35,904 bases of DNA from Smittium culicis (taxonomy: Eukaryota > Kickxellomycota > Harpellomycetes > Harpellales > Legeriomycetaceae), in contig LSSN01000024.1 in assembly GCA_001970855.1 (NCBI GenBank), positions 8,465 to 44,368 on the forward strand, in the 5' to 3' direction. A model generated the notes under the pieces. It made no database searches and had not been told where the DNA came from. It saw only the letters and a list, made by a program, of their open reading frames with translations. Position 1 is the stretch's first letter; every line of letters starts with the position of its first letter. The position numbers and the translations under genes were made by a program. Positions 1 through 12,963 of the stretch are shown here, in pieces.

Positions 1-841
1 AAGTTTGTTGACTTGACACAATTCCAAAACTGGTCTGTTGGCTGCAAACCAACAAAGTATTTATTATTTAGTTTTATTCTATATCGTTTCTTTAGTTTAT
101 TTTTATACCTTTTTATTATTAAAATAAATATATTTAAAAAAACAAAAAATAAAGAAATCATATTATTGCTACAGCCTTGATTTTCAAAAAATATAAAACT
201 CTTTTATAGATATCGTTTTTTATATTAGTTATGTTTTTTACATGCATATTTTCTCTAAATAAAACCATTAAAATATTATTATATAAATTCTAAAATTTGA
301 ACAATAGTACATTATAGACAAATCCTATCAGTAAAAAAGAATTTAGTGAAACAATCAAAATAATTCATCGCAACTGTTCACTGAGCAAAATAAAAAGACT
401 ATTTTACCAAATATCCATTTAAATTAATTGATTTGAAAATTAACACTAGAAAATTATAATGCCAACACCTTTTTGAAAAAAATAGCTATTTTAATAACTT
501 CACCTAATACTATTTATTTTTGTTTGTCATTTATTCATATATTTTTGTAAAATATATAAAAAAAAACAATCCAAATCACTACTATAATCCCACATTAAGA
601 ATTATTGTGTAAAATTGTACAATGGTAATAAATATAGGGCTAATCAGATTGATCAGGTGGTACTGAAAATTATATACGCTGCGGAAGTGTGAAGAAATAA
701 ATTTATAATAATTGCACTTTAAAAATATTTTAACCGATAAAAACAATACACTATATTTTTCTAATCTTAGATCAAAGGTACCACAGAAAATTATAAATTC
801 AATACGGAAAATTAAAAAAAAAAGAAATTTATTGGTACAGA
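1..841. other. AT-rich left flank without a supported gene
   Basis: No convincing gene is seen. The first 180 bases are open in frame 1 on the + strand, ending in TGA at 178-180. The first 19 or so codons are less AT-biased than what follows and include a short inverted repeat, GTTGG-CTGCAAA-CCAAC. This could be the tail of a gene lying left of the window, but chance is equally likely. The rest is homopolymer-rich AT sequence with three scattered GGTAC-type words near 658, 778 and 834. Confidence 0.5.
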
Positions 842-914
842 TAACCCTTGTTATTTGCAATCTATTTTTTAAAAAAAGTTCTCGCGAATAGCAAATATCG
901 CGCATAACAAGGTT
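842..914. repeat. Short palindromic element with CCCTTGTTAT termini
   Basis: The left end reads TAACCCTTGTTATTTGC (842-858) and the right end GCGCATAACAAGGTT (900-914). They are near-complementary inverted termini around a roughly 40-bp AT core. A third copy of the same terminus, TTCGCGAATAACAAGGGTTACC, begins at 1508 and matches the reverse complement of the left end better than the nearby right end does. The word TCGCGAATA also occurs near 881 and 983. This looks like a small non-autonomous DNA element, or nested ends of one; no transposase can be assigned to it. Confidence 0.45.
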
Positions 915-1027
915 CAATTTATTCACTGATTACAGTATAAATAATTTAATTTGTTCTGGATGAAAAATCTGTTCAAAAAAAATTCGCGAATAAAAGGATT
1001 TTTCTGCAGGTAATATATAAAATAGTT

Positions 1028-1226
1028 TTAACCCTTTCCAGGGCCTGCACTCATAAACTTATTCAAAAATCATAATTGGATAATTTATATAATATTGATT
1101 TTCTATTGGGTATATATAATTTATCAGCCAATAATTTATTATTATCTTATACTGATTTATCAGTTTGTCGTATTGTTGGATAATTTTGGTAGTTCAAAAA
1201 AAGCCAATCGCCCCTGAAAGGGTTAA
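1028..1226. mobile_element. MITE, TTAA-flanked, piggyBac-type ends (copy 1)
   Basis: The element is bounded by TTAA at 1028-1031 and 1223-1226. Immediately inside are inverted termini CCCTTTCCAGGGC (left) and GCCCCTGAAAGGG (right), matching with a one-base offset. Its length is 199 bp including the TTAA copies. TTAA target duplication with termini starting CCC is the hallmark of piggyBac-superfamily elements. There is no coding capacity, so it would be a non-autonomous MITE moved in trans. A second copy of identical length lies at 1605-1803, and a decayed one at 14325-14527. Confidence 0.6.
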
Positions 1227-1387
1227 TAGACTCGCAAATAGTCAGCTTGACCCGTTCCAATACTCACCAACCAAATGACAAGTAATTAAATATAATTAAA
1301 GTATAAATTTTATTAGCTATGATACTTTGGTATATTCAATGATTAATAACTCATTCATGATTAATCCAACTATGTTTTAATTTAAAT

Positions 1388-1500
1388 TCAATAATTTTGA
1401 TCGATGAAAGGTTTAAAGAAATCAGTAGCACTGAATTGTCCAACCACTGAAGAGAAATATTCGCATAAATCAAATAATAATTTGAATTTTTTATCCCATG
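1388..1500 (-). pseudogene. Possible piggyBac-like transposase scrap
   Basis: About 37 codons on the minus strand, ending at a stop at 1388, read FKLLFDLCEYFSS then QFSATDFFKPFIDQ. This loosely follows the piggyBac-family pattern of a helix of the type LFDxxNxxF followed by (L/F)SIDExMxxFKGR, which carries the first catalytic Asp. The Glu after the Asp is Phe here, and residues are missing relative to the family, so it would be a dead fragment. Its position between two TTAA/CCC-ended MITEs supports the reading. The match is short and by eye, so this is a weak call; a random open stretch is the alternative. Confidence 0.2.
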
Positions 1501-1604
1501 TCAAATTTTCGCGAATAACAAGGGTTACCTGTAGTACAATTATGTAAAAATTATGCATAAAAAAATCCATAGGTCTGTAAATCGAAATAGTCTTAATATT
1601 TACC

Positions 1605-1803
1605 TTTACCCTTTCCCGCTCAACACTCAATAAAAAAAAATAAGTTTTATAATTCTTTTATGAGTTAATAGTAAATTTATTATTAGCTATTATTATACAA
1701 AAAGCCAATAATTAATAAGGCCTCGGAATTAAAGTATTATTATTAAATATACTTGGTTATATTTTGTAGATCATTTTTGATCTACCGCCAGTGAAAAGGT
1801 TAG
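1605..1803. mobile_element. MITE, piggyBac-type ends (copy 2)
   Basis: The left end is TTTA then CCCTTTCCCGC (1605-1619). The right end read inward on the minus strand is CTAACCTTTTCACTGGC. It is exactly 199 bp, as in copy 1, with both TTAA copies mutated at one base. Near the right end is a perfect hairpin, GTAGATCA-TTTT-TGATCTAC (1766-1785). The same subterminal block, GTAGACTATTTTTGATCTA, follows the left end of the copy at 14325, and both share an internal TTCCGAG word. Copies 2 and 3 are therefore the same family in opposite orientation. Confidence 0.55.
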
Positions 1804-4800
1804 CATTGAATGTAAGAACTTATAATAATCCAACTTCAAAGCTAAAGACAATTCAAAAAATTTAATTAAATATAATTTAAAGTCTTTTTTATAACAATGG
1901 TACTGTAAATTTTAAACTGAGCGAATTATAGATCATTGTAAACATGAAAATACAAACCAATCTATGAATTACAAAAAATCCAAAATATTTGAACTTGAAA
2001 ATCAAAAAATCACATACTATACATAAATTTGCTTAAATGCAATAAATGAAAGGATTTCTAAAAAAAATCATAAATGTGTATATATAACTATAAGAGTGTA
2101 AATACAACACTAATTAGCTTATATCACAGAGAATTAAATAATTTTTTTGTTTTTAAATAAAGAGCTAATCAAGTTCTTTATAAGTTAAATAATTCATTTT
2201 TTTTTAAATTTGATTTTTAAAGGGTCTTTTTTTAGCAGAAGAATTCATAAAGTAAAGAAAAGTTATAATAAAAGAATCTAAATAAAATATCGTGACAACT
2301 GGGGGTAATAAAGTAAAACTTTTTAATATTTCATCTATATTTATAGCTTTTTTTCATCGCTTTTAATATTATTTTATCGGAATTTCTTAATTTTTCAGAA
2401 AATACAAATCTAATTATTTATATTTGTAGCTCTGGAAGAGTGCTCTCTGGTTATAAATAGTTGGTGTGAATAATATCCGTGATAATAAATTTTATTTATA
2501 TGATTAATGAAGAAAAGAAACTGAAAGCGAATAAAAACACTTTGGATATCTTAAATTTTAGAATTTTTAAATATTAAACCGTGATATTTATGAATATTAC
2601 TACTTTAGGTAAATAATTCTTTAAAAAATAATATTTTACATAATCAAAATAAATTTATTCTTTTGAGCTTATTATGATTTAAATAATATTAATCTATACT
2701 TATCAAAACTCAGTATAATAAAAATATCTAAATATCAAGAGTTTTTTGATATCTACTTTTTTTAAAGATTGAAATTTATATTATATACATTCAATTAAAG
2801 TGAGAAAAAAATATAGTAACCGTTAAAAATAAAAAATTTTTTGTTATCAATGTATTATATCATATAATTAATATGTCAAAAAATTTGTATTTAGCACGAG
2901 CACTAAAACATTTTCGAGAGACTAATTTTATTCTCTCATACTTATTCTAAAATAATTATGTGCATATGGAAAATATATTCGCAAAATTTGGTATCAAATT
3001 ATTTAATTTTTTTTGTGAAAGGTATCATTTTGTTAAAAAATGTCCTTTTTATACTTAAATTATATATAAGTTGGTGAATATTGGAAATTGATGTATTTTA
3101 AGCATCAATTTTAATAAAAATAAAGAATAGAAGAGCAAAATTTCTTATATTTTCTTTTTACTACTAATAAGAAGATTGTATTAGAGGTTTTTTTTTTTGA
3201 CCGAGTATTTTTTTAATAATATCTCATGTTTTATTTTTGTAGATATGATTTTTTTTCAAGTTTAAATTTCTTGAATGAATTTATAAGCGATATATTTGAT
3301 TATTCATTATTCATTTTTTATATTTTTTTTAGAGTTATTTGTATACTTTTGGATGATATTTTCAGCTTATTCATGTTCTAATTTTGAACACTTTATCATG
3401 ATAAAGAATCTTTTTTCCTATGTATTTTCCATACAGCTAATATGTAAATCCCTGTTTTATTTGGAGGTTTTTATTTTCAAATCTATTAATCTGAAAATAA
3501 CATTAGCTATTAATTTTTTTTACCTTGTCTCTAAAGATATCTCGTTATTTTTACTTTAGTTATATTTTTTATTATTATATCCTAAAATCAGAGACGCTTG
3601 TTAAATATAAGCTGAATAGATTAGATAGCCTTTTTGAAATATGTTACATCATCTATCTGTATTAATAGCAAAGATGCTATGGCTTATGCTAGAGAAATAA
3701 AATTTTATAAAACACAAAGCACAAAAGATAATATCTTATTATTTAAACTATATATAATTTAATCTATAGTATATTCTTAATAAATCTCTTTATTTTGATT
3801 ATTTTTTGATCCTGCTACTTTTTTTAAATGACTTTTTTCCGATTTTTGATAAAATATTTTCATATTTTCATTTTTTATAGACTTTTCCATTGCTTAAAAG
3901 ACATTAAATTTAATAATATTAATCGATCTACACGCCATTTAAATTATTTTAGTAATTAAAATAATGTTTATGTCTAAAATGATTATACTTCTTTTTTTTT
4001 TATGTCTGTATGACATAATTTGCTATATAAAAACTTATAATTTATTTTTTTGGTATATAAAATTATTTTAGTTTTAAAAAATATATTAAAATTATTTAAA
4101 TTTATCAATCATAAATATAATCCTATATTTAAATGGCTACATAAATCAAAAAAAAAAATTGGTAGATGTATATTAAAATTAATTAATAATGTAAACACAA
4201 CTCTACAAATAGGAGACAAAATTATAATATTAATATTTAAAAATCTTGTATAATTTATATATTAACACTTGTGATACACTTTAATAGATCTAAAATATTT
4301 ATTATATAATCATATTAAATTTTAATTACGTTTATAAATCTTTTAATTGCCTTAAATTATTTTATAAAATATTAAATACTATATTTAATCATTTTTTTAA
4401 AGTTTGAATTCTAAAATAGTTTCTATGTGAATTTGAAGCTGAGATAATTATCAAAGAATTAAAATTAATTATTTGCTCGATAAATTAATAATCATATGAA
4501 TATCAAATAATTTCTTGTTAAGGTGTATTAAAGTTAAAAATGGGTTTATAGTAGAAAAATATTATATTTCATTTCCCCTTTGGCCCTACTGATGGACACT
4601 CTCTTACTTCAAATATAAAATAAAAAAAGAAGATAATGGCTAAAAATTTAGTTAAATAAAAATTTTCTAACGTAAATTATTTTTTTATACCTAAAATGTT
4701 TTTATATAATTGATATATTTTGCTAATTTTGATAGTTCTATAAGTAATAAAGCCATATAAAGAAAAATATGATATTTAATTGTAATTTTATAAGGTATGG

Positions 4801-7800
4801 AATAATTCGAAATTAAATTTTCTTTTAAATTTTATAATGATTAGAAGTAATATAATTTAATTAAAATAAGCGGCAGTATGCATAAATAATTGGATGTTTT
4901 TAATTAAAAAAATTGGTAAAAAATAATAAAAAATAGTAAAAGTATTTTATAATAGCCAATTTCGTTTTATAAATAAAAAAATTATAATTTATTGTAATTT
5001 AGTGTCTATAATATTTTTCAAAACGCAATAATAGAATAATTTATTTAAATTAAATTTAAATATTATTTTTCTCAGACATTTTTTTTTTATGATTGAACTT
5101 GAAATTTGCTATATATACTGATTTTAAATTTTAGTTAAATGGAAAATTATCAAGACTTTCAGTATTGGGATAATTTTGAATAATGAACTGAGTTTGTATG
5201 TTTTAATTTATTTAATAATGTAACTATCATCTCGCAAAAACTTTAAAATAAAAATTTATTGAAATTTTCTTGCGGTAGGGAGTAAATATCTAATATCAGA
5301 GTGATATTGTAATATTGTTAAAAATAATTATTTTATTTAGATATTTAGATGTATTTTTAGCTCTTAAATATAAAATTTTCAGATTAAAGTACTAGTTCAT
5401 GACATTTAATGGGTTTTTAGTGTAAAGATAATATTATTAAATCTAGAAATACGTTAAAAAATTTTTTTTTGATATTTTACTAAAAAATAAATTTTTAACC
5501 ATAGAAAGTGTAATTTTTCTAGAGAAATAGTATAATTATATTAAAGTTCATATAAATTTTAAAATTCAAAACAAATATTTGATGTTTGCATTATTTTATT
5601 AAATAATTAAAATTTTAGAGTTAAATACAGTCTCTATATACTTGGATTAATTTATGATAATTTTTCTTAAATACATATTTTGCTATTAGATCGACTATTT
5701 TAACGTTCATTTTTTTTAAACAAAATTTGATTTGAATTTTCTAAGGTTCTAGAAAATTTTTTCAGAAGTTTATTCTAAAAAATTTAATAGATATGATTTA
5801 TAAATATTAGTTGAAATTAAAATAATTTCAATTTATCAGAAATTATGATTCGTTATTAAATTTTCTGCAGGTTCATTTATTCTCTATTCGATTTTTTTAT
5901 GATTTATATTATAGATATATAATTTTTCCTAAACTGAAATTCTGAAAAATATAAGTAAAATATCTTTTAGGTTTATCAAAGCCAAATTAAATAAGCAGAA
6001 AAACTATATAAACGAGTTTATTTCATGTCGGTATCAATTTTAAATTAATTTTATATACCTCCATTAGTTATTTTTATTATTTAATATTTTTACTTTATCA
6101 AGATTCAAATAATAGCAAAAAATAAATACTTTTTTTCTACATTTAGCAGACTCCAAATTTTTATATGATAGATCGTATCGTTTTATTGAGCGTTTTTCAA
6201 AACTATTGTTTATTTTATGATGAGTCTCTAAATATTATAAGGATTTTATAAGTGTAAACTGTCACATTTTACTAGGATTTATTGGATAAGATTTTTTTTT
6301 GAATTATCATTGTTAATTGGAATACGAATTTGAATGAAACATGTGTTATCGAAAGGGGACTTCAATTTTATGTACAAATTTCATAGAGAATTGCATTTTT
6401 TAATGAATTAAAACTAAATTACTAATAAAAATAAATCTTGTATTGATATACCTGAGATTGATTCAAGCCTTGATTTTTTAATTATCGATTAACTATCATT
6501 TAAATACACTCATTGTATAAATTTGACTGTTATCATATAAGAATATATAAAAATTATTGAAATTTTCAAGCAATTTGAATTTGAATATGAATATTATTTA
6601 TAATTAAACTTTAACATTTTTCTGAAAAAAATTGAACTTAATTAACATCACACGTTGAAAACTTATATAAACAAGAAATTTTTTTGGAAAATTTATCCGT
6701 GTTTATTTTTATTCTCGATTCAATCTCGTTTGTAATAGACTTTTGACATTTCTCAAAAATTACTTAAACTAGAGATAATTAAAGTAATTTCCAAAATTTA
6801 AATATTTGTACTATTTTTTTCTGAATAAAACGAAAAGATAAATAATAAAAAATAAAAAAGATCGAGCTAAAAAAGTTATAATGAGTGTTTAAATTAAAAA
6901 CGAAGTAAACTTAAAGTCTAAATAACTCTTATTGTTATAGTATGACTAAATTAAATTCTAACCACATTAAATCTGATTTATAAGTGTTAATAAATATACT
7001 TATATTTTACAAAAAATGATATTAATTATTACCGTCAACACATAAAAGCATTATAAATATTATGTACATGTGAAATTAGTTTAATTTATATAAATTTCAA
7101 AGAACGTTGAAATTAATTTATTAAATTAGGATATTATAAAGCTATAAATTAAATTTTGTGTTATTTTCTGGTAAAAGATATTATATCTGCGAACAGTGTT
7201 TAAGGTAATTAAAACATACCAAAAAAAATCTATGATTTTTATTTAAATATTTTATGTCGTGCTTATTATATAAGCGCACTTACTAATAAATTATATGAAA
7301 TAGCGATAAATATAGATATTTATAGGAGTAAGGTAGTGTTTAATCTTATTGATTTTAGAGATTAAAATTTTATAGTATAAAAAACTAAACTGTAAATAAA
7401 ACAAATTCATCTAAAAATATTATTATTATTAAAAATTCTAAATCGAGTAGAAAATAAACAAATAAATAGAATTTTATTTATTTTAAATTATAAATTTAAT
7501 AATTTTATTTTAAAACACAGATAATATTAATTAAAGTAGTGATTTTTGATAAAAAATATTTGATAGATATATTATCTCGGACTGAGATAAAAAAAAGTAA
7601 ATTTATTATATTATACTTAAAAAAATATTCTGAAGCAATATTTTTGTAGCGTTTAAAAATTTAATTTAGTCTGATAATATACTTATTTGTTACATACAAA
7701 GTATACATAAACATAAAATATTTATATATAAATTAGCCTCACAAAATTAATTATACTTAAAAACATCAATATGAAAAGAAAATATATATAAGTAGAATAA

Positions 7801-9468
7801 AATATTATTAAATTAAAAGTCTTAATGTACTTTATATTGAAAATTTTAAATTCATATAAAAATTTTAATTAATTACAAGTTAAATTTAAATAATTTTTCG
7901 CTATTTAATTCAAGATCGATAAATTTAGCGGTTTAAAGACAGATGATAATCTTTGTTTCTCTATAATTTTTAATTTATAAAGTGTTATTCTAAGATTATT
8001 TTAATCTGGCAAATATTTTATTCTCGGATTTTATATATAAACAAAGTTGATCAAATTAGGAAATTATTTTCATAGGTTTCTATAATTGAGATTTTTCAAT
8101 ATAAACTAATGTAATTTGGACTAAATTATACACGGGAAAATTTCAGTTTAATATTTGATATAATTTTATTAATAAATAGATATTTTTTAACGCCTTTTTT
8201 CTATAATTTATTTTTATTTACGAATAATTTTAAATATATTTACAAAATATTAATTAATTTTAATTTTTTTTTTATAGAGAAGAGATTGATATTTTTTTTC
8301 TAATTTTTTTAATAAATTTAGGCTATTTTGATACTATAAATGAGTTTAGCCATTTTAATTATTTTAACATAGTTATATTTAAAGGCCAAATTGTTTAAAG
8401 TAATTAAAATTTTTATAATTTAAACTCGTAGTTGGAAATTTTCAAAAAAATTATTCTATTCGATTGAATGTTTTGAAAAAAATAATTTAAAAAATCAACT
8501 ATAATCTTGAAATTATACATATTAGAATCATATATACTATAGTGATTTTCTTCTATAAAAATATGTGTTTATAAGTTAAAATTGAGTTGAAATAACTTTT
8601 TTTGTCTAAAATATTTGTCATTTTAATCAATAAATTCAAAAATATCGAAATAAACATTATATAAAAATTAATACCTAGACTAGCTCAGACAATTAAAAAT
8701 TATTATTATTCATCTTATTTGAATAAAAATTTAAATTTAATCATATCACGAAATTAAGTAAGCTTAAAAATCCAAAAAAAAAAAAAAAGTATTACCACGC
8801 TAATAAACTTATTCATTGAATTGAATATTAATTAAATAATAAAACGAGATATTAATAATAAAGAAAGTAGTTGAATGGAAATAATAATTATATATAAAAC
8901 AGGTTAATAAAAGTTGAAAAAAAATTAAATTATTCAAAGCTTATAAATATCAAGTGCATTTATATTGATATAAGCCGACTTAAAATATATAATATTCAAT
9001 GATTGTAAAGGTAAATTCAATTCAATTTAAAAAAAAAAAATTGCTCAAAAATCTTGAAATAAAATATTAATTACAGTTACTTTCGCTCAAAATTATACTT
9101 GTAATGTAAAACCGATAAATTGACAGCACAAAATTTACAAATAAGATCGTTATTTATATTTTAATCCATAATTTATACAAATGACATATTTAACATAAAT
9201 TTACTTTTTATTGCAAATAAAAACATGTAAGAATTTTTCAAGCATTTATAATCAATCATCTTGGCATTTTCCCAAGGAAATTAGATAAAAAGTATAAATA
9301 ATTTTGTTATTAATTCTTTTATGAAGAATTTATGTTTAAATTAGTCCAAAAATTCAACTCAAGTTACGTTCAATATATTATCTAGAAATTAAATCAATAA
9401 TTTCGGCATCTTTATAGATTAATCGACACTAAAAAAACTTTCAATAATAAAATCAAAAAATGACGAAA
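1804..9468. other. Gene desert, extremely AT-rich
   Basis: Over 7.6 kb I find no coding region, RNA gene or recognisable transposon. The open stretches at 3296-3559 (+) and 4050-4253 (+) are Phe/Leu/Ile/Lys/Asn-only translations of T- or A-rich DNA with no domain, and I do not call them. There are many homopolymer runs, for example A16 near 8773, and short hairpins such as TTATCTC-GGACT-GAGATAA near 7572. Promoter-like TATA words are uninformative at this base composition. Confidence 0.6.
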
Positions 9469-9696
9469 TTAAATAAAAATACCGATTATAAATCTGGTTA
9501 ATGGTGAGTTATATAAATAATAAAAAATTATAAGATTATAAAAAGAAAAAAAATGTAGATACCATGATTCAACTTTGAAAATGAGAACTTTGATACACGA
9601 TATATGGGAAATGGTTCGAGAACTGGGTACGTATTGAGTTTCTAAAATTTTCAAGTTTTTCTTTAACAATTGATTGCATAGTTTATTCACAATCAT
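9469..9696 (-). pseudogene. Possible decayed hAT-transposase fragment
   Basis: Within this minus-strand open stretch, residues 14-32 read NLKILETQYVPSSRTISHI. hAT-superfamily transposases have a conserved block of the form LnPxYxxPSRrTISr just before the first DDE segment, and LETQYVPSSRTISH resembles it. The following residues (FKVESWYLHFF) do not continue the family well, and both flanks are eroded. If real, it is an old dead copy on locally less AT-biased DNA. No terminal repeats or 8-bp target duplication were found. It may also be a chance open frame. Confidence 0.27.
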
Positions 9697-12399
9697 TTAA
9701 TTTTTTTGTGGTATCAGACACTGTTATTGGAACAGAAAAACTGATTTAATTTTAAAAATATATGGAATTAAATTATATAAAAAAGTCTTTCTCATATAGG
9801 AATGATTTCGTTTTCATTTAAATTTTCCTAATTACTACTATATTTTTTAAAAAAATTAAATTTTTTGGATAATTTAATTGAAAAGATTTTCAAGCTAATA
9901 AAAATGAAAAATTATAATTTTTTCGCCTATAAATCAATTATAGATAGTATAAATAATTTTAAATTTGTTAAAATAATTAATTATAAGCTCAACGACTTAT
10001 CCAAGATTTCAAAGCCTATTATTTTGTTATTATGAGATGTATTAACATCCAAACTATATTAAATTACATAACTATATTCTCTAAAATTTTGTATCTTAAC
10101 AAAAATATTAAAACTAAAAAAATTGAACACATAATTATTATTGCTCGCTTGATTGATATATGAAAAGATTTTTGATTCTAAATCTTAAATCATAATCAAA
10201 TATATTTAATTATACCGTCTATCGATTTATAAAAACAGTCTTCAAATACTAATTTATAAATTTCGTGCCATGTCATAAAATACATATATATATTTATATA
10301 AATATATAAATATATGAATTATAAAAATAAAAAGTTTTAAATCAAACCGTTTATATCTTTGAAAATGCATAAGAATAATAATTTAAATTTAAAAAATAAA
10401 TCCCAGGATTTTTTCAATTTTAATGGCTTCTAAGACATTTTTAGAGTTGACATTAATAGTTAGGCGATACTTTTATCAAAGATAGGCGAATTTCTAAAAC
10501 ATATCTATAAAATGATAACGAAAAAAATCAATTTTATTTAGAAATATTAGTAAATCGTAAACAGTGAAACCCCCAATCTAAATTTTTGTGAAATTTTAAT
10601 AATCTTGTATATTAATTGGTATCTGAGTTATTAGATAATATTATAATAGTCTTACTAAAAAAGAAATTTGTTTAGAGATGCACATGTTTTATTTACACTT
10701 GTTATTCATTATTCATTAAATAAAGTATACATGCGGAATTTTCACCCCACTGTTTTTATAGTTCAGATAATAGAAAATAAGAATATGAGACGAGGTTCTC
10801 ATAAGTAGAATTATAATCGCATTGAATTTGATATTTAATAATAGAATATATCCGTAAATTATTTCTGAAATGTTAAATCATAATGTATATCACATCCCTA
10901 GATAAATAAAAAATGAATAGCTGTTGAGATATAAAAAAAGTGTTTCTAGAAATAATCCAAGATTATTATGAATTAATTCAATTTCTCCATATTCGCTTAT
11001 TTTCTTTTTTTAGATGTAATTTTTTATGGTGGCCTAATTAAAAAATATCATCTGTAAAGTATGTTTTTAAGATTTAAATTTTGTATTTTTTGCAGTCGGT
11101 ATTTTCGTAATTTCCCGATCAATGTAATTTTTCTTCAAGTAGTTTCTTTATAACTAATTTGATATTCTAATATTTATTTCAATAATTATTAAAGTAAATA
11201 CACATAGTTTTTTTTTTTTATAAAAGATATAATATTAAAGCTATAAACCTGCTTTTTTTACTTGGATTTACTATATAATATCACGCAAAAATATCAAATT
11301 GAAACTAAGAATATAAATGCTAAGTTACAATAATTTTTTTGAAATATTAAATAAAGTATAAAGAAAATAGTAGTTGCTATATATTATTTTTAATGGTTTT
11401 TTTAAATTTTACTGAGTATTTAGGATATAAAAAGTATGATAATTAGTAACATGTTCTTACATAACATATTAATACTCAGATATACTTAATTTAATGAAAT
11501 ACTTTAAAATTATAATATGGTAGACTATAAAAACTAAAAACTAAAAACTAAAAACTGAATCAGAAAAAGCTTAAAAAGAGATCACGAAATTAATAATTAT
11601 CCCTATAATCTTTTATAATTTCGATGGCGACTGGTATCAAGTTTTAGAATTTTCTCATTAGCTACTGCATAGTGAGGAGATATATTTTTGAAAGAATATA
11701 TCTTATTTATTTTTTAAAAAAAAAAAAACAGTAAAATTTTGAAAAAAGCGAAAATTTGATCTTTGAATCTATGAAAAGGCTGGAATTTTTGAGCTAAATT
11801 TAGCAATGTTAGAATTTATAAAAACAAAAAATTTTTCGAATTGGGTTTATAATATCATCAGCAATTCGAAATTGAATAAAGTATTGTAGCTTTTGATATT
11901 CAATTATTGTAATTAGTTATTGGCTAGCTTGTGAATTTTTTTACAGATTTTTATTTTTTTTTCCAAAACACAATGATCATTGGTAAAAATTTCTTAGAAA
12001 GTGCTCGTTGCTTATATTATTGGGCAAGCTAATTATTAGGAAAGTAATTGGAGATAGAATTCTTCTATAATAGGTTGATCCTTTGAATGATATAGCCAAG
12101 CTTTGTAAATCACTGACATATGAGTTCAAAATTTATTTTTTATTTCAATTCTATAAAGCATTTTTTTTTAAATTTAGAAAAATCTACACATAATCACAGC
12201 CTTGTGAAAACTTAGCCATATTTGATAAGCCTTGGTAGTAATAGGATTATTATTATTATTTTTACCTTGTTCACAACAGCGGCAAATCTCGCAAGTTTAG
12301 CATATTTACAGCCCAAAATAAAATTCTTGAAATATTATTAGTTACGATCAATCTCACGATATAAATTATTCCTGTAGAGTTGATTTTTTTTTTTTTAAA
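9697..12399. other. Intergenic AT-rich DNA upstream of the LYR gene
   Basis: No gene is supported. From about 11740 the base composition is slightly less extreme and short open stretches appear, but none can be joined or identified. The last 30 bases before the LYR gene contain a T15 run directly upstream of its start codon. Microsatellites occur: an ATATAT/TATAAA tract near 10280-10315, (AAAAACT)4 at 11529-11556 and an ATT-repeat near 12246. Confidence 0.5.
11529..11556. repeat. Tandem repeat (AAAAACT)4
   Basis: Four perfect head-to-tail copies of the 7-mer AAAAACT. It is a short microsatellite in non-coding DNA, too short and too isolated to be telomeric. Confidence 0.85.
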
Positions 12400-12963
12400 A
12401 TGAACAATCAAAATATTCGAATAATGTCAAAATCTTTATACAGGAAATTAATCAAAACGACAAAATCAGCTTTAGGAAATCAAAAGCAAGCAATTCAAAC
12501 AATGAATGAACTTATAGGAGAAGGTTTCAAGAAATCGAAAAAAATTGATTTGAAGGATTCTGATATACTGAGTGCATTAGAAAAAGGTATATACTTTCAT
12601 TTTAAAAATAAAAATAGAAAAACCACTGTTTTATTTTATTCTATTCTATCATAAAAAATCATAGGAAAAAATGTTCTTTCGCTAATAAAACTGGCGGCTG
12701 AGCCAAAATCGATCGAAAACAAGCTTATTCTAAGCATATGTAGGATCGAACAGCTTAGAAATGAATATTCGAAAAGGTATTAATAATTTACACACATCTT
12801 GTCTAGATCAATAATTTAATTTAATTTGATTATATTTAGGCCTACAAGACTAAGTAAAAAATCAAAACCAACCAAGCAGAAAATCTATGCAACTTCGTAC
12901 AATAGCTACGACGCAGCCTTGATGAATATGTGTGAACAGCTTTCATTGTATTATCCTCATTAA
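12400..12963 (+). CDS. LYR-motif (Complex1_LYR-like) small mitochondrial protein
   Basis: Three exons: 12400-12586, 12665-12776 and 12840-12963, giving 140 aa. Introns are 78 nt (GTATAT...TAG, phase 1) and 63 nt (GTATTA...TAG, phase 2). The reading frame continues cleanly across both junctions, and the stop is TAA. The N-terminus carries SLYRKLIKT (L13-Y14-R15), the tripeptide that names LYR proteins, followed by basic amphipathic helices (residues 17-100). LYR proteins are small mitochondrial matrix factors that bind acyl-ACP and act in Fe-S delivery or respiratory-complex assembly. The spacing of the first two helices most resembles Mzm1/LYRM7 (Rieske Fe-S insertion into complex III), but the lysine-rich C-terminal tail of about 40 residues is not typical, so I give no symbol. 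Met9 (12424) is an alternative start that puts LYR at residues 5-7, closer to the family norm. The T15 tract just upstream may be part of the promoter or leader. Confidence 0.72.
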